The translations under genes were made by a program, and so were the position numbers. From Pseudomonas viridiflava (GTDB lineage Bacteria; Pseudomonadota; Gammaproteobacteria; Pseudomonadales; Pseudomonadaceae), in the NCBI RefSeq assembly GCF_900580865.1, contig NZ_UTBZ01000164.1:248001-312000 (forward strand): a DNA stretch of 64,000 nucleotides, read 5' to 3'. Within the stretch, counting starts at the first letter, position 1. Each line of letters starts with the position of its first letter. This document shows positions 34,226 to 41,972 of this stretch, in pieces. Under the pieces are notes generated by a model, which was not told where the DNA came from, made no database searches, and saw only the letters and a list, made by a program, of their open reading frames with translations.

Positions 34226-35208
34226 GCCATTCCGAAGCGCAGCCGAGCGGCCATGCGGCGCCCGCCACCCATTCGAAATGGAGCCGCTGGAAGCGCCCGT
34301 TGACCTTGCTGTTTTTCCTCGCGCTGATCGTATTGCTGACGCTGTTCGCCACGCGCATCGAATGGGCCGAAGTGCTGCAAACCCTCGCCGACTTCAAGGT
34401 CCGCACGCTGATCATCGCCGCCAGCCTGACGCTGCTGAGTTTTTTGGTGTATGCCAGTTTTGATCTGATCGGCCGCACTTATATTCGTCAGGACCTGACC
34501 TGGAAACAGATTCTGCCGGTGGGCATCATCAGCTATGCGTTCAACTTGAATCTGAGCGCGTGGGTGGGTGGCATCGCGATGCGCTATCGGCTGTATTCGC
34601 GCCTTGGCGTGAGCAAAAGCAACATCGCCAAGATTCTCGGTTTGAGCCTGGCGACCAACTGGTTCGGCTACATGACCATTGCCGGTGCGGTGTTCAGCAG
34701 TGGGATGGTGAGCATGCCGCCGGGCTGGAAAGTCAGCAGCGCGGCGTTGCAAGGCATTGGTGTTCTGTTGCTGCTGATCAGCGCCGGCTATCTCGCCGCG
34801 TGTCAGTTCTCCAAGCGTCGCGAGTGGGCGATCCGCGGGGTAGAAATCAACCTGCCGTCGTTACGCATGGCGGTCCTGCAACTGCTGTTGGGGGCTTTGA
34901 ACTGGTCGCTGATGGCGGCGGTGATTTTCACTTTGCTGCCGAGCAAACTGGATTATCCGCTGGTGCTGGGCGTGTTGTTGATCAGCGCGATTGCCGGGGT
35001 CATCACCCACATTCCGGCGGGCCTTGGCGTGTTGGAAGCGGTGTTTGTGGCACTGCTGCAACACGAGGCTTCGCGCGGCAGTCTGGTGGCGGGGTTGCTG
35101 GCATATCGGGCGATTTATTTTCTGTTGCCGTTGTTGATTACGGTGGTGATGTATTTGGTGGTCGAAGCGAAAGCCAAGGCGCTTCGAATCGAAAAGAAAC
35201 CGTCCTGA
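34222..35208 (+). CDS. ybhN: YbhN-like integral membrane protein (UPF0104/LPG synthetase TM family)
   Basis: The 328-residue protein has about eight membrane helices and the family's NLNLSAWVGGIAMRYRLYSRLGVS and GVITHIPAGLGVLEAVFVALL segments. It lacks the C-terminal aminoacyl-transfer domain of MprF, so it is the membrane-only type. With ClsB and YbhP it forms a conserved set that probably handles phospholipids. The C-terminus is basic (VEAKAKALRIEKKPS). It is the last gene of the DUF72-ybhP-clsB-ybhN operon and is followed by a REP pair. Confidence 0.9.
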   Translation: MSHSEAQPSGHAAPATHSKWSRWKRPLTLLFFLALIVLLTLFATRIEWAEVLQTLADFKVRTLIIAASLTLLSFLVYASFDLIGRTYIRQDLTWKQILPVGIISYAFNLNLSAWVGGIAMRYRLYSRLGVSKSNIAKILGLSLATNWFGYMTIAGAVFSSGMVSMPPGWKVSSAALQGIGVLLLLISAGYLAACQFSKRREWAIRGVEINLPSLRMAVLQLLLGALNWSLMAAVIFTLLPSKLDYPLVLGVLLISAIAGVITHIPAGLGVLEAVFVALLQHEASRGSLVAGLLAYRAIYFLLPLLITVVMYLVVEAKAKALRIEKKPS

Positions 35209-35232
35209 GAGAGTTGCTGAGGCTGATGCCCT

Positions 35233-35303
35233 CTTCGCGAGCAGGCTCGCTCCCACAGGTTGAACGCATTCCAAATGTGGGAGCGAGCCTGCTCGCGAAG
35301 GCG
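35233..35303. repeat. REP pair
   Basis: Inverted cores CTTCGCGAGCAGGCTCGCTC and TGTGGGAGCGAGCCTGCTCG lie between the convergent ybhN and hydrolase genes. The spacer GTTGAACGCATTCCAAA closely resembles that of the copy at 16083, indicating a recent common source. Confidence 0.92.
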
Positions 35304-35323
35304 TCCGAAAGAACACTAGAAGA

Positions 35324-36082
35324 TCATGCTGATTGAATAATGCTCAACCGTTCACCCACGACCATCTCGGTAATCCAGTCCACCAGAATCGAGGTGTAAG
35401 CCTGCTGCGAAACCGGTTCGCTCAACGCATGATCGGCGCCGTCGATAATCCGGTGGGTCAGTGAATGCGTCTGCTGGCACGCCGCGCGGTAACTCATGAT
35501 CGCCGCATGGGGCACGTAGTCATCGGTTTCTGATTCCACCAGCAACACATCGCCGGTGAATTGCGAACAGGCATGCAACGCCCGATTGGTGTCCGCGCGC
35601 ACCAGCGTGCTGCGGTAATCACTCAAATCGGCCTTGTCCAGCTCACGCTTGGGCGTGTGCCATTGCTCGTCGCGATACAGCGCCGGCACGCGCAACGCCA
35701 GCCAGCGCACCGGGCGCAAAGAGGTGAGGATCGCCGCCAGGTAACCGCCATAACTGGTGCCGACCACGGCAATCGCCGAAGTGTCGAGCGTCGGATGCGC
35801 GAGCAAGCGGTCATACGCCGCGAGCAAATCACGCAGGTTATCTTCGCGCGTAACGCGGGTCAGCGGGATTCCGGTGCCGCCGGTGTGCCCGCGCAAGTCG
35901 AAGGTCAGGCACACGCAACCGAGACCGGCGATGCCTTTGGCGCGCTCGAGGTCGCGCTCCTGACTACCGCCCCAACCGTGCACAAACAACACCCCTGGGA
36001 CTTTCGATTTGGGACTTAGAAAGGTCCCGCTCATCTGTTCATCATCAATGTCGATTTGAATGCTTTCGCTTCTAGCCGTCAT
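35324..36082 (-). CDS. Alpha/beta hydrolase
   Basis: A 252-residue single-domain hydrolase. The oxyanion strand shows FVHGWGGS, the nucleophile elbow GTSYGGY (Ser in G-x-S-x-G), an acid in LLVESETDDYVPH, and the catalytic His in DGADHALSEP. The N-terminus ESIQIDIDDEQMSGTFLSP is that of acyl-peptidase/esterase-like proteins. It starts inside the 3' end of the DUF3182 gene (11-nt overlap), so the two are coupled and perhaps act on one substrate. The natural substrate is unknown. Confidence 0.87.
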   Translation of the reverse strand: MTARSESIQIDIDDEQMSGTFLSPKSKVPGVLFVHGWGGSQERDLERAKGIAGLGCVCLTFDLRGHTGGTGIPLTRVTREDNLRDLLAAYDRLLAHPTLDTSAIAVVGTSYGGYLAAILTSLRPVRWLALRVPALYRDEQWHTPKRELDKADLSDYRSTLVRADTNRALHACSQFTGDVLLVESETDDYVPHAAIMSYRAACQQTHSLTHRIIDGADHALSEPVSQQAYTSILVDWITEMVVGERLSIIQSA

Positions 36083-37181
36083 AGGATTTGACCGTTACGT
36101 ATTTGAGGAGAAATTCACTGTTCTCGGCCGGGCCGCGATACACCTCGATGGCGTCCGCCGGCAGCGGCTGATCGATGTAGGTTTCTACCGAAGACACACG
36201 AATCGCGCGCATTCCCGGATCATTGACGAAGCTTTGCAGCGCTGCCACTTCGGCACTGCTGGCGCCGCCCATGCGCCAGGATTGTTCGAGCACACCGCTG
36301 CGGGATTTGCCGTTGCTGTCCAGGCCTTGGGCAATGTCGTAATTACGCCGCGAGGCGTAGAAGCGCGGGTAAGCTTCATCGGCGGCGCGGTCGAAAATCT
36401 GCGCCTGTTCGATGGCCAGGCGCACATCATCCGCCAGATCCAGCGCCAGCAGATCGTCATAGCCGCCCTGCACCACCAACAGGTTCGAGCCGCCGTACAC
36501 GTCTTCGCCGTGGGCATCCTTGGTCAAGTATTGATCACCGCAGTAGCTCAGCACTTTGTCGCCGATGAATGACTGGCCGACGCTGTGAGTGACGACATCG
36601 CTCAAGTCCTGTTCCAGCACCATGCCTTCGCTGAATTGTTTTTCAATGCCGGGGCGGGTGAGAACTTCGTCGAAGGCATCCAGGCTTTTGATCACTTCCT
36701 GCCCGCGACCGGCGCAGGCGTGAACGGGCTTCAGGCGGATCGGGCCGCTGTACAGCAAGTGCTCGGCAGCAGGCCGCGCGTCTTCCAGCGCAAAAACGCT
36801 GAGGCCATCGAGGACCACGTTACGCACCCGCTCGGAAAACAATGGCGACCAGCCTTGCGGCGCGTGAGCCAGATGACTGCGCAGGCCGTGGCTAATGGCT
36901 TTGGTGCAGATGAAGTCGTGCTCGACGAACCCGCCCCACAGATCCTCCGGTCCCTTGATGCCGAGTGCGTGAGCGCTGGCCGGGCCGACAATAGTTTGCG
37001 TCGGCAGTAAATACAGATCACGACCCTGGTGTTTTTCAGCGTCGTAGCTGCCGCCGAACTTGCACCCGAGAATCTGCGCCAGCCAGCGGGCCAGCGCTTT
37101 GTTGGTCTGTACTTCATGTTGTGGCGCGTCGGGACGCACCGAGTGGGCGACCACGATTTTCCTGCGAGGTGTCGGGGTCAT
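36072..37181 (-). CDS. DUF3182 family protein, possibly ATP-grasp-like
   Basis: The start at 37181 is chosen because AAGGGGAG lies just upstream and the sequence from MTPTPRRKIVVAHSVRP is well formed; it gives 369 residues. There is no signal peptide. The stretch IRLKPVHACAGRGQEVIKSLDAFDEVL followed by GMVLEQDLSDV resembles the lysine and glycine loop and hinge region of ATP-grasp enzymes, so ATP-dependent ligation is possible. The coupled hydrolase downstream would suit a make-and-release or protective role. No characterised member is known to me. Confidence 0.8.
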   Translation of the reverse strand: MTPTPRRKIVVAHSVRPDAPQHEVQTNKALARWLAQILGCKFGGSYDAEKHQGRDLYLLPTQTIVGPASAHALGIKGPEDLWGGFVEHDFICTKAISHGLRSHLAHAPQGWSPLFSERVRNVVLDGLSVFALEDARPAAEHLLYSGPIRLKPVHACAGRGQEVIKSLDAFDEVLTRPGIEKQFSEGMVLEQDLSDVVTHSVGQSFIGDKVLSYCGDQYLTKDAHGEDVYGGSNLLVVQGGYDDLLALDLADDVRLAIEQAQIFDRAADEAYPRFYASRRNYDIAQGLDSNGKSRSGVLEQSWRMGGASSAEVAALQSFVNDPGMRAIRVSSVETYIDQPLPADAIEVYRGPAENSEFLLKYVTVKSYDG

Positions 37182-37372
37182 GCGCTCCCCTTCCATCGGT
37201 TCGATGACTGTAGCTGTGAGAGGTGCAGAGATCAGGCCAACGGCCGCTCCACAAAAATTCCAGTCCAATCAGAAACTTGCCAGAATCGTGCTGGCATCAC
37301 GCCTGTTTCAATCTGCACGACGGCGTGCAAAACCCCGGCAAATTGCACGATCTATCGTCCTATGGAGTTCAA

Positions 37373-37461
37373 TGTGGGAGCGAGCTTGCTCGCGAAGACG
37401 TCGTGTCAGTCGACATCTAATTTACTGCCCCACCGCTTTCGCGAGCAAGCTCGCTCCCACA
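37373..37461. repeat. REP pair
   Basis: TGTGGGAGCGAGCTTGCTCG (from 37373) and the inverted CGCGAGCAAGCTCGCTCCCA (to 37461). The spacer includes GTGTCAGTCGACAT, shared with the copies at 3851 and 40668. The REP ends one base before the stop codon of the regulator gene at 37462. Confidence 0.92.
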
Positions 37462-38463
37462 TTAGGTAATGGGTGCTTTCGGGTTTGGGGACACACCAAA
37501 CCGCGCCCGATAATCACTCGGCGCCAGCCCGGTGATTTTCCTGAAAATCGCGCGAAACGCGCCCGGATCCTGATAGCCCACCGTCCACGCAATGTGATCA
37601 ATCGTGCCATTGCTGAATTCGAGCATCTCGCGCGCCTTGCCGACCCGCAGATGCTGACAATACTCGGTCGGTTTCAACCCGGTCGCCGCGCGGAACCGCC
37701 GCAGAAACGTGCGCTCCTCCAGGCTTGCCCGCTCAGCCATCGCCATCAACGAAACATCCGTCGCACCGGTGCTTTGCAGCCAATGCTGAACCTTGAGAAT
37801 CGCTGCATCGCCATGACCGAGAATCGGCGCAAAATTACTGCCGCACTCACTGGCGCTGTCACTGTGCTCTATCACCAGAAATCGCGCGGTGCCGGTGGCA
37901 ATGCTCGGCCCGAGCAACCTGTCGACCAGACGTAATCCCAGTTCTGACCAAGCCATCAATCCGGCCGTGGTGATCAGGTCGCCGTCGTCGACAATCGGCG
38001 TATCAGCCTTGAGCTTGATCTTCGGGTAACGCTCGGCGAAGGCCTTGGCCGAGGTCCAGTGAGTGGTGGCGCTCCGGCCGTCGAGCAGACCGCTTTCAGC
38101 CAACATCAGCGAGCCTACGCAAACCCCGCCCAGCGTCGCCCCGTTGGCATGTTGATCGCGTAACCATTGCATCAGGCTGGCCGGTGCTTGCGCCGCCGAG
38201 AACCCGCCGATCGATGGCGGAATCAGCACCGCCAGCAAGGCGCTGTCGTCACCCGCATGACTGGCGTAAGTGCGCGTTGGCGGCTGATCGCCCTCGACCT
38301 GCCAATGACTCACCCGCAACAATGGCAGTTGCGCCGTCTGATGCTCGGCGGCAATCCGGTTGGCCACCGCAAACAGATCGGTCAAACCGTGCACCGCTGC
38401 CATCTGCGCACCGGGATAGATCAGCACGCCCAATTCAGCGACGGCGGCCCTTTCTGCGCCCAT
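37462..38463 (-). CDS. GlxA-type AraC family transcriptional regulator
   Basis: The start at 38463 (MGAERAAVAELGVLIYPGAQ) begins the DJ-1/PfpI-like sensor domain, and the protein has 333 residues. The sensor carries GGVCVGSLMLAESGLLDGRSATTHWTSA around the nucleophile-elbow cysteine. The C-terminal AraC domain has two HTH units (MAMAERASLEERTFLRRFRAATGLKPTEY and IDHIAWTVGYQDPGAFRAIFRKITGLAPSDYR). It is divergent from a cysteine hydrolase gene 101 bp away, which it may control. Related regulators sense nitrogenous metabolites such as choline derivatives; the ligand here is unknown. Confidence 0.93.
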   Translation of the reverse strand: MGAERAAVAELGVLIYPGAQMAAVHGLTDLFAVANRIAAEHQTAQLPLLRVSHWQVEGDQPPTRTYASHAGDDSALLAVLIPPSIGGFSAAQAPASLMQWLRDQHANGATLGGVCVGSLMLAESGLLDGRSATTHWTSAKAFAERYPKIKLKADTPIVDDGDLITTAGLMAWSELGLRLVDRLLGPSIATGTARFLVIEHSDSASECGSNFAPILGHGDAAILKVQHWLQSTGATDVSLMAMAERASLEERTFLRRFRAATGLKPTEYCQHLRVGKAREMLEFSNGTIDHIAWTVGYQDPGAFRAIFRKITGLAPSDYRARFGVSPNPKAPIT

Positions 38464-38564
38464 TGTCAGTTTTCCCCTGTCTATTGTCGGTGCGGCCAAT
38501 CCTCGAATCGCTGGCCAGCGCCAATACTGAAGCCACTTCCAGCCAACACATCGAGGACACACCC

Positions 38565-39119
38565 ATGGCCAAGCAAGCGCTCATCGTAGTCGATATCCAG
38601 AACGACTACTTCCCCCAAGGCAAGTGGCCGCTGGCCGGTGCTGATGCCGCCGCCGACAACGCCGCCCGGCTGATCGCCGCGTTCCGCGAGGCCGGCAATT
38701 CGGTCGTGCACATTCGCCACGAATTCACCTCAGCGGACGCGCCGTTTTTCACCCCGGGCTCGGACGGCGCCAAACTGCATCCGAAAGTGCTCAACCGTGC
38801 GGATGAACCGGTTGTGCTCAAGCATTTCGTCAACTCGTTCCGCGAAACCGAACTGCAAGCGATCCTCGACGAACAAGGCATCAAGGAACTGGTGGTGGTC
38901 GGCAGCATGAGCCACATGTGCGTTGACGGCATTACCCGTGCGGCGGCGGATCTGGGTTATGCCGTCACGGTGATTCACGATGCCTGCGCCAGCCGTGACC
39001 TGGAGTTCAACGGGGTTACGGTACCGGCCGCCCACGTCCACGCCGCGTTCATGTCAGCGCTGGGTTTTGCCTACGCCAGCGTGGTATCCACTGACGAATT
39101 CCTCGCCGCCACTCGCTGA
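38565..39119 (+). CDS. Isochorismatase-like cysteine hydrolase
   Basis: A 184-residue hydrolase. The catalytic triad is D10 (LIVVDIQNDYF), K86 (VLKHFVNSF) and C119 (GSMSHMCVDG). The start at 38565 follows GAGG; an earlier in-frame ATG would overlap the divergent regulator. Family members hydrolyse amides such as nicotinamide, ureidoacrylate or N-carbamoyl compounds; the substrate here is unclear. A GlxA-type regulator is divergently encoded, and a terminator follows. Confidence 0.92.
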   Translation: MAKQALIVVDIQNDYFPQGKWPLAGADAAADNAARLIAAFREAGNSVVHIRHEFTSADAPFFTPGSDGAKLHPKVLNRADEPVVLKHFVNSFRETELQAILDEQGIKELVVVGSMSHMCVDGITRAAADLGYAVTVIHDACASRDLEFNGVTVPAAHVHAAFMSALGFAYASVVSTDEFLAATR

Positions 39120-39141
39120 GTAATATCCTGCAAGAAATCCG

Positions 39142-39166
39142 GGCCCGCGCTGCAGCGGGCCTTTTT
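39142..39166 (+). terminator. Terminator after the cysteine hydrolase gene
   Basis: GGCCCGC (39142-39148) pairs with GCGGGCC (39155-39161), followed directly by TTTTT. It separates this gene from the yjf-like operon. Confidence 0.9.
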
Positions 39167-39181
39167 ACGCCTGTCATAAAA

Positions 39182-39243
39182 ATCTCACGCGTGAGCCATT
39201 GATGGCATTTTGAATTGGTTGTAGTGTGGCTCACGCGTGAGAT
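39182..39243 (+). promoter_or_regulatory. Double palindromic operator and putative promoter of the yjf-like operon
   Basis: ATCTCACGCGTGAGCCA at 39182-39198 and its exact inverse TGGCTCACGCGTGAGAT at 39227-39243 form a 17-bp perfect inverted repeat. Each arm itself contains the 12-bp palindrome CTCACGCGTGAG, so two identical dyads lie 45 bp centre to centre. Between them TTGATG (39199-39204), a 17-bp spacer and TAGTGT (39222-39227) could serve as -35 and -10. The second dyad overlaps the -10/start region and the first abuts the -35. This looks like a cooperative repressor site. The binding protein is unknown. Confidence 0.75.
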
Positions 39244-39264
39244 ACCCATAACCGAGCCATTGCC

Positions 39265-39933
39265 ATGAAAAGCCGTTCCCCCACAGCGAAATCAGAGAGC
39301 CCCAAGGGAGCGCGCGCGAAACCGTCGGCAAAAAAACCATCGAGCTTCTATATGAAGCAGATGCGCGCGGGCCTGGCCGCTGCCGGTTATGTGAAACACG
39401 AAACTTGGGTGCTTCCCGAAAACCGAAGCTTGCTCAAGCAAATGGAGCAACAGCTACGCCAACCGATTCTGGCTGGCTCTTTCATGTCGGAGAATTACAT
39501 GAGCGCAGGCAACAACTGGACCATCGATAGCCTCTTCAATGCCCTCAAGGCCCTGGACGAGGTGGCTTCGCAAGAGATCACGCTGTCGCTGATCCAGAGC
39601 TCCGAACCCAGCATCAAGCTGGAAATGAATGAATTCGGCGGTCTGCCGATTCACATCGCCCTGGCCGGCCAGCAGATCATCGTCGACACCGTGCTGGTGG
39701 ACATCGAATCGATCTCGAACGTAGCGGCCTTCAACGACGCCGTGTTGCGCAGCCGGGAAATGTTCCCGCTGTCGTCGATCGGGATCGAGTCGATGCCGAA
39801 CGGGCAGACCGTTTACAACATGTTTGGCGCCCTCAGCGCCGACTCGAGCCTGACCAACGTCGTCACCGAGGTGAAAACCCTGGTCGACAACGTGCAGCGC
39901 GCGAGCGAAGCCTTCGAACACTTCTTCAAGTAA
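39265..39933 (+). CDS. yjfI: DUF2170 protein, YjfI-like
   Basis: The 222-residue protein has a basic, low-complexity N-terminus (residues 1-26), then SFYMKQMRAGLAAAGYVKHETWVLPENRSLL, which resembles ribbon-helix-helix antitoxin-type segments (short strand then two helices). From about residue 70 comes DUF2170 (NWTIDSLFNALKALDEVA ... VLVDIESISNVAAFNDAVLRSREMFPLS). It is the first gene of the operon, 22 nt after the second operator dyad. DNA binding and autoregulation are my inference; the family has no established function. Confidence 0.85.
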   Translation: MKSRSPTAKSESPKGARAKPSAKKPSSFYMKQMRAGLAAAGYVKHETWVLPENRSLLKQMEQQLRQPILAGSFMSENYMSAGNNWTIDSLFNALKALDEVASQEITLSLIQSSEPSIKLEMNEFGGLPIHIALAGQQIIVDTVLVDIESISNVAAFNDAVLRSREMFPLSSIGIESMPNGQTVYNMFGALSADSSLTNVVTEVKTLVDNVQRASEAFEHFFK

Positions 39934-39950
39934 TCAACAGGGAATATCCA

Positions 39951-40649
39951 ATGACTCAGTCCATCTGGAGCAAGTTGTTCACCGCACTGCGCGGCGGCGC
40001 CAATGAAGTCGGCGAGGCGATCGCTGACCAACAGGCTCTGCGCATCCTCGACCAGGAAATCCGCGATGCCGACACCGCCCTGTCGAACGCACGTCGCGAA
40101 CTGGTCACCATCATGGCCAAACACAAACTGGCTGCCGACCGCGTAAGCGAGTACGACGCCAAGATCAAGGATCTGGAAGCCAAAGCCGTCTCGGCGCTGA
40201 ACGCCGGCCGTGAAGACCTGGCGCTGGAAGTGGCCGAAGCGATCTCGACCCTGACCAACGAGCTGGATGTCGAGAAAAAGCAGAGCGACGAATTCGGCAC
40301 TTACGCCGAAAACATGCGCAAAGACATCAGCAAGGCCGAATCGCGGATCAAGAGCCTGCGCCAGCAAGTGGACATGGCCAAGGCCCGTGAAAGCGTGCAG
40401 AAAGCCCAGGTCAGCGCTTCCATCGCCAGCGGCGGTGCCAATGGCAAACTGGAAACTGCCGTCGGTACGTTGAACCGTCTGCAAGCCAAGCAGCAGCAGC
40501 GCGCGGCTGAACTCAGCGCTGCGGACGAGCTGGCTGACGCCTCGACCGGCAACGACCTGGAACGCAAACTGCGCGACGCCGGCATCACGCCGAACGAAGG
40601 TAGCGCCAATGCGATCCTTGAGCGCCTGAAGCAAAAGTCCGCTCAGTAA
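39951..40649 (+). CDS. yjfJ: PspA/IM30 family protein, YjfJ-like
   Basis: The 232-residue protein is almost entirely helical coiled coil (LRILDQEIRDADTALSNARRELVTIMAKHKLAADRVSEYDAKIKDLEAKA and later heptads). It aligns with PspA/IM30 (Vipp1), ESCRT-III-like proteins that coat and repair the inner membrane. The amphipathic N-terminus (MTQSIWSKLFTALRGGANE) should bind membrane. No Psp regulator (PspF) gene is nearby. It follows yjfI by 17 nt, and a REP pair separates it from the third gene. Confidence 0.92.
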   Translation: MTQSIWSKLFTALRGGANEVGEAIADQQALRILDQEIRDADTALSNARRELVTIMAKHKLAADRVSEYDAKIKDLEAKAVSALNAGREDLALEVAEAISTLTNELDVEKKQSDEFGTYAENMRKDISKAESRIKSLRQQVDMAKARESVQKAQVSASIASGGANGKLETAVGTLNRLQAKQQQRAAELSAADELADASTGNDLERKLRDAGITPNEGSANAILERLKQKSAQ

Positions 40650-40667
40650 TCACTGCGGAAAAAAACC

Positions 40668-40757
40668 TGTGGGAGCGAGCTTGCTCGCGAAAGCGTCGTA
40701 TCAGTCGACATCAATGTTGACTGACACGCCCTCTTCGCGAGCAAGCTCGCTCCCACA
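40668..40757. repeat. REP pair inside the yjf-like operon
   Basis: TGTGGGAGCGAGCTTGCTCG (from 40668) and its inverse (to 40757) sit between yjfJ and yjfK. The spacer GTATCAGTCGACATCAATGTTGACTGACAC nearly repeats the one at 3851. Folded in RNA it would make a large hairpin and may lower expression of the four downstream genes. Confidence 0.93.
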
Positions 40758-40863
40758 TGGTTTATGGCGTGGAAATCGCTATCCTCGTTCGCCGCTCAGC
40801 CCGGTACACTAGCCACGCTTTTTTCGCCGACGAACACCTCCACCCGCTTCAAGGAACGTACCC

Positions 40864-41514
40864 ATGGGATGGTTTAAAGACTTGCTGGGCACCAGCAACT
40901 GGCAGACCGCTGCGCCAACGCCGACCGTGGCCAGTGGCCCACTCGGCATGGCCCAAGGCAAGGCTGTCAGGTTCGATACGACCCTGGCGCTGTTGCTCGA
41001 TGGCTCGACCACGGTGCGCGTGCCCTTCGATCAGGCGATCTGGAGCCACGGCTGGGTCGACCTCGGCCAATCCAACAAACTGCACCGCTATTACATGAAC
41101 GACGAGGATTTCTGGCTACAGATCCACGTCACCGGTGAAGATCAGATCGAATCGGTCACGCTGTTCAATTATCTCAGTTACGTGACGGTCAACAGTGACG
41201 CCGAACTGCAGCGCCTGGCCGGCCCCAACAGCTCGATCGGTCTGCCGACCTACACCCACGACGGTGTCGAATACACCCGTGAGTGGGGCACCGAACAAGG
41301 CCAGACCGAACTCGTACCGATGACCGAACAAGTGGTCAATCCGGACGAGAGTTACACCATCGAACACCACTCCATGCTTTATGCGCGCGAGACCGGCCTG
41401 ACCGATCGCCGCGAATTGCTGCTGTTCTCCGTCGAACAGGACGAAGAAGGCACCGTCAGCCTGAGCACCTCGCTGGGCATTTCGCTGTACACGACAGATC
41501 TGAGCACCATTTAA
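40864..41514 (+). CDS. yjfK: DUF2491 protein, YjfK-like
   Basis: The 216-residue protein starts MGWFKDLLGTSNWQ, preceded by AAGGAACG. DUF2491 features include ALLLDGSTTVRVPFDQAIWSHGWVDLGQ, HRYYMNDEDFWLQI and EHHSMLYARETGLTDRRELLLFSVE. It is soluble and beta-rich with no signal peptide. Its partners (PspA-like, DUF350 membrane protein, ATP-grasp) are the same as in the E. coli yjf operon. Function unknown. Confidence 0.88.
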   Translation: MGWFKDLLGTSNWQTAAPTPTVASGPLGMAQGKAVRFDTTLALLLDGSTTVRVPFDQAIWSHGWVDLGQSNKLHRYYMNDEDFWLQIHVTGEDQIESVTLFNYLSYVTVNSDAELQRLAGPNSSIGLPTYTHDGVEYTREWGTEQGQTELVPMTEQVVNPDESYTIEHHSMLYARETGLTDRRELLLFSVEQDEEGTVSLSTSLGISLYTTDLSTI

Positions 41515-41529
41515 AAAAGGAAGTTTTTC

Positions 41530-41955
41530 ATGCTGGAAGTGCTGGCCGTTTCCCTGAACAAAACCGCGCTGGTCGGTTTCGTCGTCTACCTCATCGGCGC
41601 CGTGCTGCTGTTCATGCTGTTTCAATTTGTCTACACGCGCATCACGCCGCACAAGGAGTTCGAGCTGATCCGCTCCGGCAACGTTGCCGCCGCGATCGCC
41701 CTGTCCGGCGCGATCATCGGCTTCGCGATTCCGGCCAGTAACGTGATTGCGTTTTCGGTCAACGTCCTCGACTTCGTGCTCTGGGCGGTGATTGCCGCGG
41801 TGGTGCAACTGCTGTCATTCCTCGCCACGGGTCTGGTACTCAAAGGCACATCCCAACGCATCGCCAACGGCGAAGTGGCTTCGGGTATCTATGTTGCTGC
41901 GGTCGCGATCAGCGTCGGCATGCTCAACGCCGCGTGCATGACACCGTCCAACTGA
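41530..41955 (+). CDS. yjfL: DUF350 membrane protein, YjfL-like
   Basis: The 141-residue protein has four membrane helices in two similar halves (about residues 12-36, 53-72, 79-103 and 115-135), with IRSGNVAAAIALSGAIIGFAIPAS and RIANGEVASGIYVAAVAISVGMLNAACM as the repeat marks of DUF350. It begins 15 nt after yjfK. In other genomes DUF350 proteins travel with PspA-like proteins and polyamine-type enzymes, so it may be the membrane component of this system. Confidence 0.92.
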   Translation: MLEVLAVSLNKTALVGFVVYLIGAVLLFMLFQFVYTRITPHKEFELIRSGNVAAAIALSGAIIGFAIPASNVIAFSVNVLDFVLWAVIAAVVQLLSFLATGLVLKGTSQRIANGEVASGIYVAAVAISVGMLNAACMTPSN

Positions 41956-41972
41956 TCGGCAGGAAGCCTTAG

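Noticed and set aside
39195..39230. Sigma-54 promoter (TGGC-N-TTG) in front of yjfI
   Set aside because: TGGCATTTTGAATTGGTTG lacks the GC dinucleotide at the correct spacing, so a sigma-70-type promoter was preferred.
3851..40757. CRISPR array made from the regularly recurring repeats
   Set aside because: The repeats are dispersed inverted pairs between genes with kilobase spacing, have no array structure, and no cas genes are present.
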